Positions 54,860 to 64,000 are shown, counted from the first letter of the stretch. The stretch: DNA of 64,000 bases from JBIICI01 sp044238935 (GCA_044238935.1 JBIICI010000005.1:1-64000); one strand, 5' to 3'. The notes: a model not told the origin generated them from the sequence alone. Numbers and translations are program-made.

Positions 54860-55945
54860 TTAACTCTCTTCACCCACATAAATCCCAAGGGCGCGCGCCG
54901 TATGCACAAGGGGGCTGTCTTTTTCAACATCTTGGTATGCGGCAATCGCCTCATCAATGGATACATCAATAACCTTGCGATCTGACCATGCAACCATACG
55001 GTCAAACTTCCCTTCTTCGATCAAATCAACGGCTTTGACACCAAAGGCAGATGCTAATAAACGATCATTCCATGTGGGGGCACTGCCGCGTTGAACGTGA
55101 CCCAAAACTGTTACGCGCGCTTCTGATCCTGTGGCTTTGCTGATTTGGCTGGCTAAATAATGCCCAATACCGCCATAGCGTTTTTCACCGTCTGCATAGG
55201 TAATCTCTGCTTTATTCCCATCTTGGGTCTTAACCGCCTCTGACACAACCACCAAAGCAAAATTACGCCCTGATTTTTTGATCTCACTAATTTTCTTGGC
55301 GATGCTTTCAATTTTGTATGGAATTTCAGGGATCAAGATCACATCTGCTCCCCCTGCAATCCCTGAGGCAACGGCGATATGCCCTGCATCACGACCCATC
55401 ACTTCCAAAATCATCACACGATCATGGCTGGCTGCTGTGGGCTGTAGGCGGTCTAAAGCCTCTGTTGCCACAGAAACAGCCGTATCAAAACCAATGGAGA
55501 CTTCGGTTTTCCCAAGGTCATTATCAATGGTTTTAGGAATCCCCACCATTTTCAAGCCACCCTGATTCGCAATTTTCTTTAAAATTGCAAAACTGCCATC
55601 GCCACCAATACCGATCACGGCACTGATTCCTAATTTTTTAAAGCCATCGACGATTTCACCTGAGCGATCTTTTAACGTGCCATCAGGCATAGGATACGCA
55701 AAAGGATTGCCCTTATTGGTTGTTCCCAAAACAGTGCCACCCATACGCAGCACATTGCCATCAAAATCATTGGGGGTTAAAATACGGTAATCAGGATTTG
55801 GTTTCAGCAATTCCGCCGTGCCGTTTAACAAGCCAATGACTTCCCATCCCAAAAGATGCGCATGATGCACGGCAGCCCGAATCGCGGCATTTAATCCCGC
55901 ACAATCACCACCACTTGTTAAAATCGCCAGACGTTTCTTAGACAT
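54860..55945 (-). CDS. pfkA: 6-phosphofructokinase
   Basis: 361 residues. Phosphorylates fructose 6-phosphate. LTSGGDCAGLNAAIR, GIGGDGSFAI, GIPKTIDNDLG and GRDAGHIA are present. Gly in GGDGS points to ATP use, while Lys in PKTIDND is the PPi-type residue; the pair is typical of the mixed-substrate (TIGR02483-type) group, so donor specificity is uncertain. Confidence 0.9.
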   Translation of the reverse strand: MSKKRLAILTSGGDCAGLNAAIRAAVHHAHLLGWEVIGLLNGTAELLKPNPDYRILTPNDFDGNVLRMGGTVLGTTNKGNPFAYPMPDGTLKDRSGEIVDGFKKLGISAVIGIGGDGSFAILKKIANQGGLKMVGIPKTIDNDLGKTEVSIGFDTAVSVATEALDRLQPTAASHDRVMILEVMGRDAGHIAVASGIAGGADVILIPEIPYKIESIAKKISEIKKSGRNFALVVVSEAVKTQDGNKAEITYADGEKRYGGIGHYLASQISKATGSEARVTVLGHVQRGSAPTWNDRLLASAFGVKAVDLIEEGKFDRMVAWSDRKVIDVSIDEAIAAYQDVEKDSPLVHTARALGIYVGEES

Positions 55946-56135
55946 ATTTTCTATTCCTGAGTTGCTATACTAAATTGAATCTTTATATCCCTAATTCATA
56001 GCCGATAATCTATCATTTGGAAATAGGGTTTTGAAAAAAAACACATCACAAAAAGAAAAGAATAGAAAAAACGCACAATCTATGTTAGGATTAATGCTTA
56101 AAAATAATTGATAAAGCGATAGATTATAGATATTT

Positions 56136-56342
56136 ATGGTCACAATGGACGAAGATCAAATTCTGGAAAAAATTGCAGCGTTACGGCAGGAACACGCTGA
56201 TATTGAAACCCTCCTTTCCCAAGCCTTAGACAGCAAATCCGTAGATTTTTTGCTGATTCAACGGCTGAAAAAACGCAAACTGGCGTTAAAGGATCTAGCA
56301 GAGCGCTTGGAAAGCGGGCTATTGCCTGATATTATCGCCTAA
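56136..56342 (+). CDS. YdcH family protein (DUF465)
   Basis: 68 residues, all helical, with RQEHADIETLLSQAL and LKKRKLALKDLAERL, the DUF465/YdcH coiled-coil pattern. Function unknown. Often lies beside purE-purK in alphaproteobacteria; here the PurK-like gene follows after 6 nt. Confidence 0.8.
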   Translation: MVTMDEDQILEKIAALRQEHADIETLLSQALDSKSVDFLLIQRLKKRKLALKDLAERLESGLLPDIIA

Positions 56343-56348
56343 AATCTT

Positions 56349-57332
56349 ATGCAAGCCATTTACAATAAACATATTGGCATTATCGGATCAGGCATTATTG
56401 CACGATTTTTAGGCATATCCGCCATCAAATTAGGCTTACAATCTTCAATTTTAAAATCAGAAATAACATATAACGAATTAGAAAAATTCGATAATTTAAC
56501 ATTATCAAATCTAAACACCTCGCGAAATGACATTGACCAATTGGGGATGCATAAACCCCTATGGCCCGATGCGCACAGCCTGATGCGGCTTTATGATCCA
56601 CTGGAACAGGCGATTTTTTTGAACAGCATCAATATTGATATTCCCGATTGGGTCTTAGTGGAAAAGCCCAAAGATTTAAAAAAAGCCCTCAAAGCCTTAG
56701 GTGAGAGCGAATGCATCTTATATAACGGCAGCACACCGTACGGATACACACCACATCAAACAGAAGACGCCTCCTGTTTGGCATTACGAAAACATAACAT
56801 TCAAGCCCATTTATCCATTGCCATGGCGCGTGATCGTATTTCCCAAAGCGTGCATTATAATATGGTACAATGCCAATATCACCCAGATGGAAGCCTTTCG
56901 CACGTTGAATTACCCCATAATTTACAGCCACTTATCGCGATAGACTGTAAAAAAATTATAAACCAAATCGTGCAATCCATTGATTACATTGGAACAATAA
57001 CCGTTGACCTTATCTTAACCGATGATCACCAATTACTGGTCACCCAAATCCACCCCTATCCAACGCTTGCCTTTTTATGGACATTGGATGCCTGTCTATA
57101 CAGTGTTTTTGACCAACATATCCGCGCCATCAGTGGCCATTCCATCGTTGCCGCGGGGCGTCATTCCGATTTTGAACAACAAATATTAAGAACATCCGAA
57201 AAAGACGACCTAGCCCATTTTTTCGCCCAAAGCGGTCAAGTCGTGCATTTATACGGCGATTACACCCAAAACCCTATTGGTCATGTGACTGTGATTAAAC
57301 CGATATGGGATCAGGCGGTTATTCGGGATTAA
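56349..57332 (+). CDS. degenerate PurK-like ATP-grasp protein
   Basis: 327 residues. N-terminal Rossmann part IGIIGSGIIARFLGISAIKLGL and C-terminal LDACLYSVFDQHIRAISGHS align with PurK (N5-carboxyaminoimidazole ribonucleotide synthase). The ATP-grasp core is eroded: the usual GYDGKGQ loop reads YNGSTPYGYTPHQ, and the EIAPRPHNSGH metal and substrate motif reads TQIHPYPTLAFLW. Catalysis is doubtful. purE is not adjacent. Confidence 0.7.
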   Translation: MQAIYNKHIGIIGSGIIARFLGISAIKLGLQSSILKSEITYNELEKFDNLTLSNLNTSRNDIDQLGMHKPLWPDAHSLMRLYDPLEQAIFLNSINIDIPDWVLVEKPKDLKKALKALGESECILYNGSTPYGYTPHQTEDASCLALRKHNIQAHLSIAMARDRISQSVHYNMVQCQYHPDGSLSHVELPHNLQPLIAIDCKKIINQIVQSIDYIGTITVDLILTDDHQLLVTQIHPYPTLAFLWTLDACLYSVFDQHIRAISGHSIVAAGRHSDFEQQILRTSEKDDLAHFFAQSGQVVHLYGDYTQNPIGHVTVIKPIWDQAVIRD

Positions 57333-57334
57333 AT

Positions 57335-59491
57335 TTAAAAATTCATATCATCCCAGCTTTGCACAAGGCTGTTATAACTGCTTAAAGCCGCGTCGTCAAC
57401 CAGATCAGGTAAGTTTAATGATTGCCCATTGGTGCGCCCAATGGGGGTATAATTCAAGGTAAAATTACTATTTTTCGGCAATAATCGGTGACCATTATAG
57501 GTAAACATCAAAGGATAGCTCCAAATCATGCCGGCATAGGCACGAAAGCGTTTTTCATCATAATAAGTATTTAGGGTTTGATTGGGTTCATTATCAAAGC
57601 TGGCGGTCAGGCTGGCTTTTAGGGTACTGCCATTATCAAAGCTATGTCCTAAACCCATTGTGCCGCCATAATCTTTTGCTAAAAAACGCCCTAATTTCAG
57701 GGATGCAGTGGTTTGCCCCTCCATAATACGGTCAGGTTGCAACAGATAAGATGCGGTGACAAATCCTGTGATCACTTGCCCGTCTTGGTAAAAAGCGGGT
57801 TGAAAGGCAGGGATAATATCACGCGGCACGGCATAATGTGCGCTTGCGCCCAGCGCGTATCGTTTCGCGAAAGGACGATATAAAACCGCGCCGCCATAAC
57901 CGCCATACATTTCATCTAATAACCCTGCATCCAGCCGTAAAAAGCTGTTGGTGGTTAGGCTATCGCTCCATTGCAGCATGGCTTGGTCTAGGCGGATTAA
58001 CGGCAAGGCATACGCCCATTCATCCTCCCGCACGCTGTCGCCTGTGCGTTGTCTGGTTTGCGTGATGCGGTCTAAATTATTCGCGACATTCACGCGAACC
58101 GATGAAACCCCTGCCAAATGCCGCCATATCGGTTGATGGTTTTTGACCAAAACTGACTGGCGGTGTAGGATGCCTGTATCTTCTTCGCCCAAGGAAATTT
58201 TTGATTCATAATCAAATTCAAAATGATCGCTTAAAGACGGTAAGACAGGCCGCGCATTATAATGATTGGGGGCGTCAATATCGCTGCTATGCCAAATCTC
58301 AGCAGGGCTGCCCTGCCCCTTGGCGGCGCGCGCCATCGATTGCCGCGAAAATCGCACCGATGGCGCTTGGTATCCCATGCGATAGGCATGGATATTCATA
58401 TAATCAATATCTTTTGAGGCTTCATTGGATAAATGTACGGCGGCATCACGATATTGGGTGGAGACGGATCCATAATGACTGTAATCCTCCAGCGCAATCG
58501 TGGCTTTGGCGGAATCCAAATCAAGGTCAAAGCCGACATCATCAATGACTTGTCCGTATTGTTGGGCTTTTGTAATCACACGTTCAGGGCGATTACGTCC
58601 TGCGGCAAAGGGGCGAAACGTTGGATGATCGCTTGCACCTGCATTATTCGCGTGATCCCAATTTTTAATGTTGGTACGCAACGTCAATCGCGCCCCCAAA
58701 TGCGTGCCGCCAACATACCCAAGACCTAGATTTACATGTTCATGTGCCTCAGGTTGCCATGTGATCCCCAATGCCCAAGGCTGGCGGTTACGGCTGTTAT
58801 TGGGAAAAAAGGCATCTGTTTGTTCTTGGTTGTACTGATCGCCACTCCATTCCGCTTGAAATCCCCAGCCCTTTAAATATCCGTTTGAGGGGCGATAGTG
58901 CAGCCCACCAAAAACCCCGATTTGATCGCCTGTGAACCAGTTTTTAATTCCGTGGCTATCATCAACATCCGCATAGCGATTATCATCAAAATGGCCATTA
59001 AGTTTTGAGAGCGGATTGTCAATCACCCCCTGCTCCGCCAATCGCCCCCACCCTAAACCGCCTGTAAAATCCAGATCATAAAAACGCTTGGATGCTACCA
59101 AATACTCCGCGCCTGTGCGGCGGTGACCGATGGCACTTTGTAAACCGATTGCCATTTGCGGTAAAAAAGCGCGTTCCTCGTTTAATGTCCATTTGACATC
59201 AACGGCAGGATAAAAACGATCCGAATCTTTGGTAATGCTGTTGGCAGGGGTGGTTTGGCGGATATTCAAATAAAACCCATCCAACAATTGCGCCCCTGCG
59301 CTGATATGGGTATAGCCTGCCATATTAGCGATTTGCGTCTGTACATACCCCGCCGAAAACGCCCGCGCATCAGGAAGTGTCACCAGCCCCGATACGCCCA
59401 AAACATTCGGTTGATACATTTCTTGTGCCTGCACTGGTACAGCACAGAGCAGAAGAAAACTGCAACAAAGAGGTTTATAGAAAAACGGCAT
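57335..59491 (-). CDS. YjbH-type outer-membrane protein
   Basis: About 718 residues. Signal peptide MPFFYKPLCCSFLLLCAVPV-QAQ (cleavage near QAQE); GTG at 59506 is an alternative start. The mature part begins YQPNVLGVSGLVTLPDARAF, the YjbH (PF06082-type) opening for a beta-barrel linked to exopolysaccharide export, and repeated amphipathic strands fill the rest. It lies near no other yjb gene; the AlgG-like epimerase is 15 kb away. Confidence 0.75.
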   Translation of the reverse strand: MPFFYKPLCCSFLLLCAVPVQAQEMYQPNVLGVSGLVTLPDARAFSAGYVQTQIANMAGYTHISAGAQLLDGFYLNIRQTTPANSITKDSDRFYPAVDVKWTLNEERAFLPQMAIGLQSAIGHRRTGAEYLVASKRFYDLDFTGGLGWGRLAEQGVIDNPLSKLNGHFDDNRYADVDDSHGIKNWFTGDQIGVFGGLHYRPSNGYLKGWGFQAEWSGDQYNQEQTDAFFPNNSRNRQPWALGITWQPEAHEHVNLGLGYVGGTHLGARLTLRTNIKNWDHANNAGASDHPTFRPFAAGRNRPERVITKAQQYGQVIDDVGFDLDLDSAKATIALEDYSHYGSVSTQYRDAAVHLSNEASKDIDYMNIHAYRMGYQAPSVRFSRQSMARAAKGQGSPAEIWHSSDIDAPNHYNARPVLPSLSDHFEFDYESKISLGEEDTGILHRQSVLVKNHQPIWRHLAGVSSVRVNVANNLDRITQTRQRTGDSVREDEWAYALPLIRLDQAMLQWSDSLTTNSFLRLDAGLLDEMYGGYGGAVLYRPFAKRYALGASAHYAVPRDIIPAFQPAFYQDGQVITGFVTASYLLQPDRIMEGQTTASLKLGRFLAKDYGGTMGLGHSFDNGSTLKASLTASFDNEPNQTLNTYYDEKRFRAYAGMIWSYPLMFTYNGHRLLPKNSNFTLNYTPIGRTNGQSLNLPDLVDDAALSSYNSLVQSWDDMNF

Positions 59492-59616
59492 GCGCGGATC
59501 GTACACAGAAATAGATGTCCGATCAAGAGCAGGTCTTACGATTTGGGGAACTTGCTGTGTGGGTGTTACTCTTGCTTTATTTGAAAAATGGTTTGGATTA
59601 GCGTAAATATTTTTTC

Positions 59617-60723
59617 TTAAACATTAAACCTAAAATTCAAAATATCGCCGTCAACCACCACATATTCCTTGCCTTCTTGGCGAAATTTTCCTGTGTCTTT
59701 TGCGCCTTGTTCGCCGTTACAGGCAATGTAATCATCATAGGCAATGGTTTCGGCGCGAATAAAGCCGCGTTCAAAATCGCTGTGGATACAGCCTGCCGCT
59801 TGGGGGGCTTTGGAATTTTTGGTGATTGTCCATGCACGGGTTTCTTTGGGGCCTGCGGTGAAGAAGGTTTGTAGACCTAGTAATGCATAGCCTGCCTTAA
59901 TAATTTGATCCAAGCCTGATTCGGATAAGCCCAACGAGTCCAAAAATTCGCTTTTTTCTTCCGCGCTTTCCAGTTGCGCGATTTCTGATTCAATGGCAGC
60001 GCAAATCACCACGCTGGATGTGCCTTGGGATGCGGCAAGGGCGGCCACTTTTTTGGTCATTTCATTGCCCGTAGCGGCGTCATTTTCATCGACATTACAC
60101 ACATATAAGACGGGTTTTGAGGATAAAAGTTGTAATTGGGAAAAGGGCTTGATTTCATCCTCACTTAGTTTCATGCTGCTAGCACGCGCAGGTTTACCAT
60201 CCACAAGCAACGCATGGGCGCGTTCCAATAAATCATGTTGCATGGCGGCGTCTTTGTCGCCGCCTTTGGCTTTTTTTGCCAAATTGGTCATGCGTTTATC
60301 AAGGCTTTCCATGTCTGCGAGCATTAGCTCAATCTCAATCGTTTCGGCATCGCGAATGGGATCGACGGATCCCTCAACATGGGTGATGTTTTCATCATCA
60401 AAACAGCGCAGCACATGGATAATCGCGTCCGTTTCACGAATATTGGCAAGGAATTGATTGCCCAACCCTTCCCCACGGCTTGCGCCCTTGACCAGCCCTG
60501 CAATATCCACAAATTCTAATTGCGTGGGTAAGATTTTCTGAGATCCCACAATCGCAGCAATCTTATCCAGCCGTGCATCGGGCACGGAAACACGCCCCAC
60601 ATTGGGCTCAATCGTACAAAACGGAAAGTTCGCTGCCTGTGCTGCCGCTGTGGCGGTTAAGGCATTAAATAAGGTTGATTTTCCAACATTTGGTAATCCA
60701 ACAATCCCGCAATTAAAACCCAT
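59617..60723 (-). CDS. ychF: redox-regulated ATPase YchF
   Basis: 368 residues from ATG 60723 (AAGGA lies upstream); a longer open frame reaches 60777. Obg-like P-loop NTPase. G1 GLPNVGKST, G3 DIAGLVKGASRGEGLG, and NVDE in place of NKxD, which favours ATP. C-terminal TGS domain ends DGDILNFRFNV. It follows pth by 19 bp. Confidence 0.95.
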   Translation of the reverse strand: MGFNCGIVGLPNVGKSTLFNALTATAAAQAANFPFCTIEPNVGRVSVPDARLDKIAAIVGSQKILPTQLEFVDIAGLVKGASRGEGLGNQFLANIRETDAIIHVLRCFDDENITHVEGSVDPIRDAETIEIELMLADMESLDKRMTNLAKKAKGGDKDAAMQHDLLERAHALLVDGKPARASSMKLSEDEIKPFSQLQLLSSKPVLYVCNVDENDAATGNEMTKKVAALAASQGTSSVVICAAIESEIAQLESAEEKSEFLDSLGLSESGLDQIIKAGYALLGLQTFFTAGPKETRAWTITKNSKAPQAAGCIHSDFERGFIRAETIAYDDYIACNGEQGAKDTGKFRQEGKEYVVVDGDILNFRFNV

Positions 60724-60742
60724 TTTGTAAATCCTTTTTGTG

Positions 60743-61324
60743 TTATGATAAATATGATTGCATAGAGGCCGCAACACGCGTCATATAGAGTTCATGATCA
60801 CCCTGTAAAATCAACGGCAATTCCTTTATGCCGATAGAAATCAATTCAGGCAACCATTTTTGTTCGTCTTTGGAATAATTCCCCAACACATGACCCGTCA
60901 CGCGGTCTTTATGCCCCGGATGCCCAATGCCAACACGGATGCGGATATAATTGTTATCTGGCAAATGTTGATCCATAGACCGCAGCCCATTATGCCCTGC
61001 ATTACCACCGCCAATTTTGACCTTGACCTTGCCTGCCGCTAAGTCAAGCTCATCATGGAAAACGATAATATGGGAGGTAGGGATTTTGTAAAACCGCGCA
61101 GCTTCTGCCACCGATACGCCTGATTTATTCATAAAGGTCTCAGGCTTTAAAAACCCAACCTTATACTGATCGATGCGTCCCTCAGAAAATTGCCCTTGAT
61201 ATTTCTTTTTGAACGGCGGCGCGTTGAAATGATCCCGCGCCATATCCAGCATCATAAAACCAATATTATGGCGATGCAGCGCATATTCATTCCCCGGATT
61301 ACCTAACCCAACGCATAGAAACAT
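60743..61324 (-). CDS. pth: peptidyl-tRNA hydrolase
   Basis: 193 residues from ATG 61324; the frame is open to 61357. Releases tRNA from peptidyl-tRNA. FLCVGLGNPGNEYALHRHNIGF, the FMNKSGVSV and HDELDL stretches, and GGGNAGHNGLRS are diagnostic. Ahead of ychF in the usual order rplY-pth-ychF. Confidence 0.95.
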   Translation of the reverse strand: MFLCVGLGNPGNEYALHRHNIGFMMLDMARDHFNAPPFKKKYQGQFSEGRIDQYKVGFLKPETFMNKSGVSVAEAARFYKIPTSHIIVFHDELDLAAGKVKVKIGGGNAGHNGLRSMDQHLPDNNYIRIRVGIGHPGHKDRVTGHVLGNYSKDEQKWLPELISIGIKELPLILQGDHELYMTRVAASMQSYLS

Positions 61325-61388
61325 GATTTTTTGCCTGAAACAGAATGTTTTCAACACTAAGGCGCACTAAGTTTTTCTTCCCCATTCC

Positions 61389-61458
61389 GTCATCCCGTGC
61401 TCGACACGGGATCTTGCGCTTATGGGCATTGAGATGCCGGATCAAGTCCGGCATGACG
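61389..61458. repeat. REP-like palindromic element, copy 3
   Basis: Starts GTCATCCCGTGCTCGACACG and ends GATCAAGTCCGGCATGACG, nearly matching copies 1 and 2. It lies between rplY and pth. Confidence 0.8.
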
Positions 61459-61491
61459 GTTTTGGGTTAGATAAAATTTAGGAACTAATCC

Positions 61492-62073
61492 TTACTTCGT
61501 TGGCTTTGCGCGTTTTGGCGCAACGATATTTGCCACAGTAAAATCGCGGTCACTCGCAGGGCGCGCGCCTTTGGGCATGATGGCGCTGCTGATATTGACC
61601 GTTTCGCCATGATTTTTACCGCTTAAGTCAACTTCGATAAAATCAGGGATATTCACGGCTTTACACACAACTTCAACTTGGTGCGCAACAACGTTCAATG
61701 ATCCCTTGTCTTTCAGACCGGGAGATTGTTCGTGATTGATGAATTGCAAGGACACATGAACCTTTAATTCTGTTTTATCGGTCACGCGTAGGAAATCGAC
61801 ATGTTCCACGAAATCGGTCACAGGGTGTAATTGCACATCACGCGCCAATACAATGTGTTTTTTACCGTCCAAATCCAATTCACAAAGGGATGTAAACATG
61901 TGGGCTTTGTGGTACTCTAAATTCACGTTATGTGCAGAAAGAGCAATTTTAACAGGGGTTTTATTGTCGCCGTAAATGACCGCAGGCAATTTACCTTGAC
62001 GGCGCAATGAACGGGAGACCCCTTTTCCTGCCTCTTCACGCGCTTCAGCTTGTAATGAAAATGATTTTGACAT
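61492..62073 (-). CDS. rplY: 50S ribosomal protein L25 (Ctc type)
   Basis: 193 residues. 5S rRNA-binding L25 domain (about 1-95: SRSLRRQGKLPAVIYG) plus the C-terminal TL5/Ctc beta domain. First gene of the rplY-pth-ychF run on the minus strand. Confidence 0.94.
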   Translation of the reverse strand: MSKSFSLQAEAREEAGKGVSRSLRRQGKLPAVIYGDNKTPVKIALSAHNVNLEYHKAHMFTSLCELDLDGKKHIVLARDVQLHPVTDFVEHVDFLRVTDKTELKVHVSLQFINHEQSPGLKDKGSLNVVAHQVEVVCKAVNIPDFIEVDLSGKNHGETVNISSAIMPKGARPASDRDFTVANIVAPKRAKPTK

Positions 62074-62107
62074 GATTTTGTTTCCTTAAAATAAATAATC
62101 AAATTGC

Positions 62108-62133
62108 GTTTTAACCTCCAGGGGTGTTAAAAC
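62108..62133. promoter_or_regulatory. dyad between rplY and cobB
   Basis: GTTTTAAC - 10 nt - GTTAAAAC, a perfect 8-bp inverted repeat in the divergent gap. It could be an operator; no direct evidence for either gene. Confidence 0.25.
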
Positions 62134-62176
62134 TTATTGAGTGATAAACAGATTTTCAAAGAAAATCAAGGATAAA

Positions 62177-62890
62177 ATGCGCTATTCATCCATTGTTGTG
62201 CTAACAGGCGCAGGTATATCAGCGGAATCAGGACTCCAAACTTTCCGCGCTACAGATGGCTTATGGGAAAACCATAAAATCGAAGACGTCGCCACGCCAC
62301 AAGCCTTTCATAAAAACACTGATCTGGTGCATGAATTTTACAACCAACGCCGCGCCCAAATGCATGATCCTGCCCTTGCCCCCAATGACGCGCATCACGC
62401 CCTTGTGATTTTAGAACAATATTGCCAGCAAAAAGGCGCAGAATTTACCTTAGTCACGCAAAATATTGACAATCTGCATGAACGCGCAGGGTCAAAAAAC
62501 ATCATCCACATGCACGGCGAAATTTTCAAAGCTCTATGCACTGCCTGTCACACACGCCATGAATGGACATTGGATATGAGGCAAGATTCCGTTTGCCCCC
62601 ATTGCGATACTAAGGGCAAAATGCGCCCTGATATTGTATGGTTTGGGGAAATGCCTTACTTCATGGATCGTATCGAAGATGCCCTGATGGGCTGTGACCT
62701 CTTCCTATCCATCGGCACATCCGGCAAAGTCTATCCCGCCGCAGGCTTTGCCCATATCGCCCACCAATCCGGCGCACGCACCATCGAATTCAACCTTGAA
62801 AAAACAGGGGGGTTTTTCAGCGAAGGCATTTATGGCGCGTGCAGTCAGACGTTGATGGATTGGATCAAAAAATTAAAACAGATCTCTTAA
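62177..62890 (+). CDS. cobB: NAD-dependent deacylase, sirtuin (CobB type)
   Basis: 237 residues from ATG 62177, which follows AAGGA; a GTG at 62141 is possible. NAD site GAGISAESGLQTFR, zinc cysteines C..C and C..C in CTACHTRHEW...VCPHCD, HMHGE catalytic His. YNQR (Tyr-x-x-Arg) is the class III desuccinylase pocket. Overlaps the convergent GST gene by 4 nt. Confidence 0.92.
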   Translation: MRYSSIVVLTGAGISAESGLQTFRATDGLWENHKIEDVATPQAFHKNTDLVHEFYNQRRAQMHDPALAPNDAHHALVILEQYCQQKGAEFTLVTQNIDNLHERAGSKNIIHMHGEIFKALCTACHTRHEWTLDMRQDSVCPHCDTKGKMRPDIVWFGEMPYFMDRIEDALMGCDLFLSIGTSGKVYPAAGFAHIAHQSGARTIEFNLEKTGGFFSEGIYGACSQTLMDWIKKLKQIS

Positions 62891-63516
62891 GCCGCAGCCT
62901 TATAATCAACCCCCTCTATCGCAATTGCTTTTTGATAGGCAGGACGTGCCGTTACATCACGGATCAGGCGTTTAACATGATCGCCAAAATGCATGGGCTC
63001 AGGCAACCAAGCGTTCCAATTGGCAATGACGCATAATAAAATATCGGCCGCACTGATTGCATCCCCTGCTAAATAGGCATTCTTTGAAAGACGAATTTCA
63101 GCTTCATCCCATAAACTTTGTGTGACACTCAGGGATTCTTTAATCAAAGCCGCCTTTTGATCCGTATCTTGCGCCGTACGACTCAACCAGAAAAACCGAG
63201 AATAAGAGGGATGCAAGGTTGCATTACACCACATTAACCATTCCAATGCCGTTGCACGCGCTAATCCATCCCGTGGTAACAAAGAAGATTGGTGCTTATC
63301 ACATAAATAGCTCATAATCGCAGCCCCCTCACGAACAGGTGTCCCATTATCGATTAACACAGGCACAGAACCGCGTGGATTAATCGCCAAAAGATCTGCT
63401 GGACGAGGCGCTTTTGTATCGATTTTGATCAAATCAACAGGCTGATCGAGCTCATTTAAAATAACGTGAACCGCCATGGAGCAAGCACCAGAGGCATAAT
63501 AAAGTTTGTATGACAT
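62887..63516 (-). CDS. glutathione S-transferase
   Basis: 209 residues. N-terminal thioredoxin-like domain with Cys in SGACSMAVH (beta-class position), VPVLIDNG and the helical C-terminal domain. Substrate unknown. GSH-binding REGAAIMSY is present. Confidence 0.88.
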   Translation of the reverse strand: MSYKLYYASGACSMAVHVILNELDQPVDLIKIDTKAPRPADLLAINPRGSVPVLIDNGTPVREGAAIMSYLCDKHQSSLLPRDGLARATALEWLMWCNATLHPSYSRFFWLSRTAQDTDQKAALIKESLSVTQSLWDEAEIRLSKNAYLAGDAISAADILLCVIANWNAWLPEPMHFGDHVKRLIRDVTARPAYQKAIAIEGVDYKAAA

Positions 63517-63611
63517 TTCTAATCAAATCCTTTCATTAAAGTGATAATATTAGAAAGTAGATTTTAGACAGTCAACATCAAGAGAAAACGCACAAATTAA
63601 ACACAAGAATC

Positions 63612-63641
63612 AAAAAATCCCTGACAAAAAATTATCAGGGA
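63612..63641 (-). terminator. terminator of rpsT
   Basis: Minus-strand TCCCTGA - loop - TCAGGGA followed by TTTTTT (63612-63617), 27 nt past the rpsT stop. Confidence 0.85.
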
Positions 63642-63667
63642 CTTTTAAAAAATAAACGCTTAAAAAA

Positions 63668-63943
63668 TTAGGCTGCTTTTTGCTGTACCGCTTTGATACG
63701 GGCAGATAAGCGAGAAATTTTACGAGAAATTGTTTTCGCGTGAAAAATACCCTTTGCAGCGCCACGTGCCATTTCAGGCTGAGCATTTTGCAAAGCGGCT
63801 TTTGCTTCTGCGGCATTACCGCTGGCGATGGCCAATTCAACTTTTTTGATAAAAGTTCTGATGCGGCTACGACGCTCATTATTGATCAATGCGCGGGTGT
63901 CGTTACGACGAATACGTTTTTTTGCGGATGGGTTATTTGCCAT
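63668..63943 (-). CDS. rpsT: 30S ribosomal protein S20
   Basis: 91 residues, very basic. MANNPSAKKRIRRNDTRALI and the late GIFHAKTISRKISRLSARIKA are typical. Stands alone with its own terminator; its promoter lies near the window's right end. Confidence 0.95.
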   Translation of the reverse strand: MANNPSAKKRIRRNDTRALINNERRSRIRTFIKKVELAIASGNAAEAKAALQNAQPEMARGAAKGIFHAKTISRKISRLSARIKAVQQKAA

Positions 63944-64000
63944 TGTTAATCCTGATTCTTTTAAAATTTGTCTGTAAAAATTTGAATTTCAAGGCGGAAA

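Noticed and set aside
59993..60457. Plus-strand open frame of 154 codons
   Set aside because: Antisense to ychF; Ser-rich shadow of its codons.

Overview
The window looks like chromosomal DNA of a free-living or predatory-type, rather AT-rich alphaproteobacterium. The basis is gene content and order: nuoJKLMN-birA-coaX-rnj-DUF1467 in one run, LpxI in place of LpxH, YdcH next to a PurK-like gene, a CheA that carries its own receiver domain, and a 6S RNA beside 5-formyltetrahydrofolate cyclo-ligase. No single gene fixes the genus.

Layout. 1-4.7 kb is accessory DNA: the tail of an IS5-type transposase, a gene apparently cut at its 5' end, several hypothetical proteins, a small lipoprotein, and a two-gene phage-capsid island with a REP-like palindrome. 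4.75-10.1 kb holds the most unusual locus: two tandem paralogous superfamily-2 helicases. Each ends in an array of about 75-residue helix-turn-helix-like repeats (five in the first, four in the second) and a nearly identical C-terminal tail. 10.2-20.5 kb has an acyl-CoA synthetase, two M3 metallopeptidase paralogues flanking a HAD phosphatase, BioA, YebC, a YmdB-type phosphoesterase and 5-FTHF cyclo-ligase, preceded by a 6S RNA. 20.7-30.4 kb is the minus-strand run nuoJ-K-L-M-N-birA-coaX-rnj-DUF1467; the first half of the nuo operon is not beside it. A Sel1-type protein and tRNA-Pro and tRNA-Phe follow. 31.9-37.7 kb is a chemotaxis operon (cheA-cheW-cheY-cheB-cheR), then purH. 39-47 kb has a nitroreductase, an AlgG-like mannuronan epimerase with a TraX-like membrane protein, ilvH, and the pyrH-frr-uppS-cdsA block. 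47.7-64 kb is mostly housekeeping: an RlmD-type rRNA methyltransferase, LpxI, IlvD, phosphofructokinase, YdcH and a degenerate PurK, a YjbH-type outer-membrane protein, YchF, Pth, L25, a CobB sirtuin, a GST and S20.

How parts work together. The nuo block supplies the membrane arm of complex I. birA and bioA concern biotin. The chemotaxis operon is a complete signalling core without receptors in the window. pyrH-frr-uppS-cdsA links nucleotide supply, ribosome recycling and envelope precursors. A family of REP-like palindromes (three clear copies and one decayed) lies between genes. The helicase pair is the best candidate for an undescribed system: its repeats keep a fixed scaffold but vary around the putative recognition helix, as a modular nucleic-acid reader might. 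All functions are read from sequence patterns; no database search was run.
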